Of a stretch of DNA of 9,383 nucleotides, positions 6,628 through 9,383 are shown piece after piece. The stretch spans positions 1-9,383 of the forward strand of contig JAJXXG010001011.1 in assembly GCA_021781255.1 (NCBI GenBank), written 5' to 3'. The number at the start of each line of letters is the position of its first letter. Within the stretch, counting starts at the first letter, position 1. The notes below the pieces were generated by a model. The model was not told the origin of the DNA. It ran no database searches and saw only the letters and a list, made by a program, of their open reading frames with translations. This stretch comes from Acidobacteriota bacterium (GTDB taxonomy: Bacteria; Acidobacteriota; Terriglobia; Terriglobales; Acidobacteriaceae). The translations under genes and the position numbers were made by a program.

Positions 6628-6758
6628 ATGATTCTGTCGATTGGCAGCAAGCGCGTGGACGCATATTGAGATGGGGTGGAAAGATTGGATGTCGCCAACC
6701 CTGTCTCCCAGGAGTAATCCTTTTAGAGCCGGTTTCCTCGGGATAGAAAGGTGTTGGA

Positions 6759-7256
6759 ATGACCCACGACAGTCACGTCGCAAAAGCGGTCACCGTCAAA
6801 AACCTCTTCGATCCAAGTCTGGCGAGAGACACACAGCAGCGTGTTATGGAGCTCGATCCTCACAGTCAGCGGCTCTGGGGTACTATGACCGTCGCCAAAA
6901 CCCTCGCGCACTGCACTTCTGGCCTGGAGATGGCCATGGGCGTTATCAAACCCAAACGGGCACCGTTCCCTGCCAACGTCATGGGCCTGCTGATTATGCC
7001 GCTGGTCTTCGGGAATGACAAGCCCATGCGTCGCAATTCACCTTCGTCGCCGGAGCTCTTTTCCGCGGACCAAACAATATGCGACTTCGAGCGAGAGCGC
7101 GGCGATCTCATCGCTGCGATCGATCGCTTCGTCAATGAAGGAGCAGCATGCTGCACCCAGCACCCACATCCATTCTTTGGTCCGCTCAAACCGCAACAGT
7201 GGGCCATTTTGATGTACAAACACATCGATCATCATCTGAGGCAGTTCGGTGTTTGA
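6759..7256 (+). CDS. DUF1569 family protein (DinB-like fold)
   Basis: This 165-aa protein carries the full DUF1569 pattern: LDPHSQRLWGTMTVAKTLAH near the start (34-51), NDKPM-R-NSPSSPEL in the middle (86-100), and the C-terminal signature HPHPFFGPLKPQQWAILMYK then HIDHHLRQFGV (135-165). The family has a DinB/YfiT-like four-helix bundle. His51, His155 and His159 are placed as in the metal sites of that fold, but no reaction is known. There is no signal peptide, so it is cytosolic. The ATG at 6759 follows AAAGGTG five bases upstream. It is divergent from the truncated ada and lies between the two kdsB-derived repeats, so it may have arrived or moved with them. The GC content is lower than that of ada and kdsB. 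Confidence 0.9.
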   Translation: MTHDSHVAKAVTVKNLFDPSLARDTQQRVMELDPHSQRLWGTMTVAKTLAHCTSGLEMAMGVIKPKRAPFPANVMGLLIMPLVFGNDKPMRRNSPSSPELFSADQTICDFERERGDLIAAIDRFVNEGAACCTQHPHPFFGPLKPQQWAILMYKHIDHHLRQFGV

Positions 7257-7321
7257 AGCACAATTAGGCTCAGGTCAGGCGCTAAGGGTTGTTCGCTATC
7301 CGGAAATGAGTCAAGAATTAC

Positions 7322-7706
7322 GGCGAGTGGCCACGATCTCGGAGAACTGTATATCCGCTGCGTGCGCCCCCCCCTGCCTCTCGCATTTGGGAACCGGAGA
7401 CGGCGGATGACCTGTGCTTCGCTCCGGATGCGCGGATCGAATACCGCTCCCCATAAGACGGTTGCCATCCCCTCAAACCCGACACACTCGCCAGAAAGCT
7501 ACAAGCTAGCCGCTCGCTCTCTCAGCACCGCCTCTGCTCGCGCCAGATCATCTTCCGTATCCACGCCAATCGTGTCCGCCGGGGCCGCCGCCACATAGAT
7601 CGTCATGCCGTTCTCCAGCAGCCGCAGTTGCTCCAGTTTCTCCAGCCTCTCCAGCGGAGAGGGCTCCAGCGCCGCAAACCGCTCCAGCGCCGCCCGCCGA
7701 TACGCA
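7322..7706 (-). repeat. Direct repeat copy 2: 3' end of intact kdsB plus downstream flank
   Basis: This is the partner of 5765-6146. It covers the last 68 codons of the intact kdsB and the flank to 7322, where similarity ends abruptly. Recombination between the two copies would remove about 1.56 kb containing the ada remnant and the DUF1569 gene and still leave a complete kdsB. Confidence 0.85.
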
Positions 7707-8242
7707 TAGATGCCCAGATGCTTCCTGTACCCCGCAAACCCCGTCCCGTCGCGGTCAAACGGTATCGTCGCCCGCGAGAAGTAGAGCGCCCGCCCATCCA
7801 GCGCCGTCACCACCTTCACCGCATTCGGATTCCCAATCTCCTCCGCCGCGCACGGCACCGCGAGCGTGGCCACATCCACCTCCGGCCGCTCCATCAGCGC
7901 CAGCAGCGGCTTGAAGAACTCCCCCGTCAGCGTCGGCTCATCACCCTGGATGTTCACGTACACATCCGCCTCCAGCCGCGCCGCCACCTCCCGCACACGA
8001 TCCGTCCCGCTCGCGCATTCTGGCGACGTCATCTCCACCGGAATCCCCCGCGCGCGACACACCGCCGCCACTTCTTCCGCGTCCGTCGCCACCACCACCG
8101 CATCCATCGCGCCGCTCGCCACCGCCGCGCGCCACACCCATTCCACCATCGGCCGCCCGGCGATCTCCCGCAGCACCTTCCTCGTCAGCCGCGTCGACGC
8201 CAGCCGCGCCGGGATCACACCCACCACGCGCATCCTGCTCAT
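7499..8242 (-). CDS. kdsB: 3-deoxy-manno-octulosonate cytidylyltransferase (CMP-Kdo synthetase)
   Basis: This 247-aa protein, the usual length of KdsB, joins CTP and Kdo to give CMP-Kdo for inner-core LPS and acts in the cytosol. Visible motifs are GVIPARLASTRL (8-19, CTP loop), VVVATD (49-54), SGTDR (78-82), NIQGDEP (97-103, metal-binding Asp), FSRATIPFDRD (155-165), HLGIYAYR (175-182), [13 protein letters not shown] (200-212) and IGVDTEDDL (225-233). The STRL-TRK region has Thr where most homologues have Pro. The start at 8242 gives MSRMRVVGVIPARL; neither it nor the ATG at 8233 has a clear ribosome binding site, and the frame stays open to 8386. Its last 68 codons are duplicated at 5939-6145. 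Presence of this gene marks a Gram-negative envelope. Confidence 0.95.
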   Translation of the reverse strand: MSRMRVVGVIPARLASTRLTRKVLREIAGRPMVEWVWRAAVASGAMDAVVVATDAEEVAAVCRARGIPVEMTSPECASGTDRVREVAARLEADVYVNIQGDEPTLTGEFFKPLLALMERPEVDVATLAVPCAAEEIGNPNAVKVVTALDGRALYFSRATIPFDRDGTGFAGYRKHLGIYAYRRAALERFAALEPSPLERLEKLEQLRLLENGMTIYVAAAPADTIGVDTEDDLARAEAVLRERAASL

Positions 8243-8375
8243 GCACGCAAGTCTAAAGCACGCCGCCGCAGCTTTCCTTGCCGTGGAACGAGCTTCAGCA
8301 CCTGCGAGTCTCACGGTCTGAAACTGCTCAGGCGGTGTGCAACATGAGGCTCGAACGCAGGCCACATCGATGTAT

Positions 8376-8885
8376 CTATGCGTCATTCTTCACTTTGCGT
8401 GGAGATCGCGGAAACCCACAGTTGAAACACTCAGGGCCACGACCGAATGACTGTGAGCACTGCGGACAGCGAAAGCCCAAAAATCGAAGGTTCAAAACGA
8501 GCATGTAACCAACAACACACAAGGCCCATCCCAAAGTCAGAAAGAGCAACGCCATCGAATTGTCGACCGCTCGCCGAGCAAAGATGAGACAAAGCACGAA
8601 CGGCGCCAGCGCAACAACATGCCAAATTCTGCCGAGGGTCAGTTTCTTTTTGAGAAGCTGGCGATATTCCTCATAGTCTTCCAGGGAATGAACCGGCTCA
8701 CTCGACTCCGGCGTCTTCACCCAATGTTGTGGTTCCGAGGGTGCAAGATGGCGACTTCCGATCTCCAGGTCCAGCGCTGCCGTGGCTTCCGGCACAAGGT
8801 CCTTCCGATCATCGAGTACCCGCAAAAGCTCGTCATCCGTTAGACCCGCGTAGTGCTCTCGAAACAATTCTGCACTCACTGGCAC
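8376..8885 (-). CDS. Small membrane protein with C-terminal zinc ribbon
   Basis: This is a 169-aa protein of unknown function. Residues 1-80 are soluble and acidic with [16 protein letters not shown] followed by a helical [10 protein letters not shown] region. Two TM helices are predicted at about 86-104 and 111-134. Right after them is a four-cysteine zinc ribbon, CPQC (140-143) and CFNC (153-156), then a short basic tail. The start is the GTG at 8885; GGAGGG is present but only one or two bases upstream, so the exact start is uncertain. It is on the same strand as kdsB with a 133-bp gap, so an operon is possible but not shown. The fold suggests a membrane protein with a cytosolic metal-binding knuckle; no partner or reaction can be named. 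Confidence 0.75.
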   Translation of the reverse strand: MPVSAELFREHYAGLTDDELLRVLDDRKDLVPEATAALDLEIGSRHLAPSEPQHWVKTPESSEPVHSLEDYEEYRQLLKKKLTLGRIWHVVALAPFVLCLIFARRAVDNSMALLFLTLGWALCVVGYMLVLNLRFLGFRCPQCSQSFGRGPECFNCGFPRSPRKVKNDA

Positions 8886-9004
8886 CCCTCCGATCCCAAC
8901 CGGCCTGTCACAGTAACTCGTCCGGATTGTACTGCGGCTCAGGCCTTCGGGATTCGAGATCTTTTATTGTCGCCCGTCCACCGCGCAGGCACGCCCCCAC
9001 CCGC

Positions 9005-9010
9005 TATAAT
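9005..9010 (+). promoter_or_regulatory. Perfect -10 box for a leaderless transcript
   Basis: TATAAT ends six bases before the ATG at 9017, which would place +1 on the A of that ATG. No convincing -35 is seen at the usual distance. The spacing is that of leaderless bacterial messages and supports the small ORF at 9017 being transcribed and translated. Confidence 0.5.
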
Positions 9011-9016
9011 TCCCTC

Positions 9017-9103
9017 ATGCAGTTCACGGCCTATTTTCGCGCCCTCATCATCGCGCCCGCCGCTGCCGCGTGCGCGGCACGTGCTGCGGCTCCGGCCGCC
9101 TAA
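9017..9103 (+). CDS. Alanine-rich 28-codon leader peptide upstream of alaC
   Basis: The short ORF starts [14 protein letters not shown] and continues in a strongly alanine-rich tail to TAA at 9101-9103. Fourteen of its 28 residues are alanine, with runs at 15-18, 20-21, 23-25 and 27-28, using GCC, GCG, GCT and GCA codons rather than one repeated codon. A TATAAT box at 9005-9010 would make it a leaderless message. The next gene, 115 bp on, is alaC, which makes alanine. Leader peptides rich in the end product, as in thr, his and leu operons, are the basis of attenuation. The segment 9064-9099 has alternative pairings within it. Against it: alanine is common in GC-rich chance ORFs, there is no T run, and I know of no described alanine leader. 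Confidence 0.5.
   Translation: MQFTAYFRALIIAPAAAACAARAAAPAA
9064..9099 (+). promoter_or_regulatory. Alternative hairpins inside the leader ORF
   Basis: Four short segments, GCCGC (9065-9069), GCGGC (9074-9078), GCGGC (9086-9090) and GCCGC (9095-9099), can pair as 1:2 with 3:4, or as 1:3 with 2:4. The 1:2 stem extends to TGCCGC/GCGGCA. A ribosome held at Ala codons 15-18 (9059-9070) would cover segment 1 and favour other pairings. No T run follows, so control might be by Rho or by translation. The model is untested. Confidence 0.35.
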
Positions 9104-9218
9104 ATACTGCTCCTCTCATCCCAATTCAGCATGCAGTTGTGAATCAGGTCCCTTCACGCCTGTTTCCGCACCGCACCCCACGGCCCGCTGCCCACACGCA
9201 GTTCATAATGGAGTCATC

Positions 9219-9383
9219 ATGGAAGAGTTCAGCCGCATTCAACGCCTCCCGCCTTACGTCTTCAACATCACCGGCGAGATGAAGGTCGCCGCGCGCCGCC
9301 GCGGAGAAGACATCATCGACTTCGGCATGGGCAACCCCGACGGCGCCACGCCCAAACACATCGTTGACAAGATGATCGAGGCC
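9219..9383 (+). CDS. alaC: Alanine aminotransferase (glutamate-pyruvate), N-terminal part
   Basis: The ATG at 9219 opens 55 codons to the window end: [18 protein letters not shown], then [20 protein letters not shown] and [13 protein letters not shown]. This closely follows the start of E. coli AlaC ([33 protein letters not shown]), a PLP-dependent fold type I aminotransferase that makes L-alanine from pyruvate and glutamate in the cytosol. The PLP lysine lies beyond the window. GGAG (9210-9213) sits five bases before the ATG. The leader ORF at 9017-9103 lies upstream on the same strand, and the gap between them shows no separate promoter I can support. Related aminotransferases (LL-diaminopimelate) share this fold, but this motif block favours AlaC. 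Confidence 0.85.
   Translation, partial: MEEFSRIQRLPPYVFNITGEMKVAARRRGEDIIDFGMGNPDGATPKHIVDKMIEA

Noticed and set aside
7628..8347. 239-aa plus-strand ORF opposite kdsB
   Set aside because: It is His/Arg-rich shadow translation of a well-supported gene.
9131..9142. Four-codon minimal ORF (ATG CAG TTG TGA) before alaC
   Set aside because: Too short to support, with no ribosome binding site. It repeats part of the ATGCAGTT start of the leader, probably by chance.

Overview
The window looks like a piece of a high-GC Gram-negative chromosome, most likely an acidobacterium of the Terriglobales type. This rests on KdsB (LPS Kdo activation), an AhcY next to an ArsR-methyltransferase regulator, NHL-repeat lipoproteins, and the general style of the proteins; no rRNA is present to prove it. 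There is no phage, plasmid, CRISPR, tRNA or transposase signal. The housekeeping genes (sahR-like, ada, kdsB) are visibly GC-richer than the small accessory genes between them.

Layout. Positions 1-1141 hold a divergent pair: the start of ahcY (minus) and an ArsR-methyltransferase regulator of the SahR type (plus), with a 24-bp palindrome between them. Ada, the full three-part alkylation-repair regulator (minus, 1249-2310), is convergent with the regulator, and a large imperfect hairpin separates them. A five-blade NHL-type lipoprotein (minus, 2625-3713) follows with a good promoter. A gene-poor stretch to about 4140 carries a 90-bp palindromic element. Next come three plus-strand envelope genes: a membrane-anchored thioredoxin-like gene broken by an in-frame TGA, a 69-aa secreted cysteine-rich protein, and a 214-aa secreted protein of unknown function.

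Positions 5765-8242 are a rearranged area. A second, diverged copy of the 5' half of ada is joined out of frame, through a CGCA microhomology, to a second copy of the 3' end of kdsB. The intact kdsB lies 1.56 kb further on, so the kdsB 3' end and its downstream flank form a direct repeat that brackets the ada remnant and a DUF1569 gene. Upstream of kdsB is a small two-TM protein with a zinc ribbon.

The right end (8886-9383) holds the start of alaC (alanine aminotransferase). Before it sits a TATAAT box placed exactly for leaderless transcription of a 28-codon ORF with 14 alanine codons. Because AlaC makes alanine, this is a good candidate for an undescribed alanine-sensing leader-peptide attenuator, and is the finding most worth testing. 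The other leads are the SahR-type operator, the ada'/kdsB' chimera, the broken thioredoxin gene beside the cysteine-rich protein, and the large palindromes at 3884-3973 and 4621-4669.
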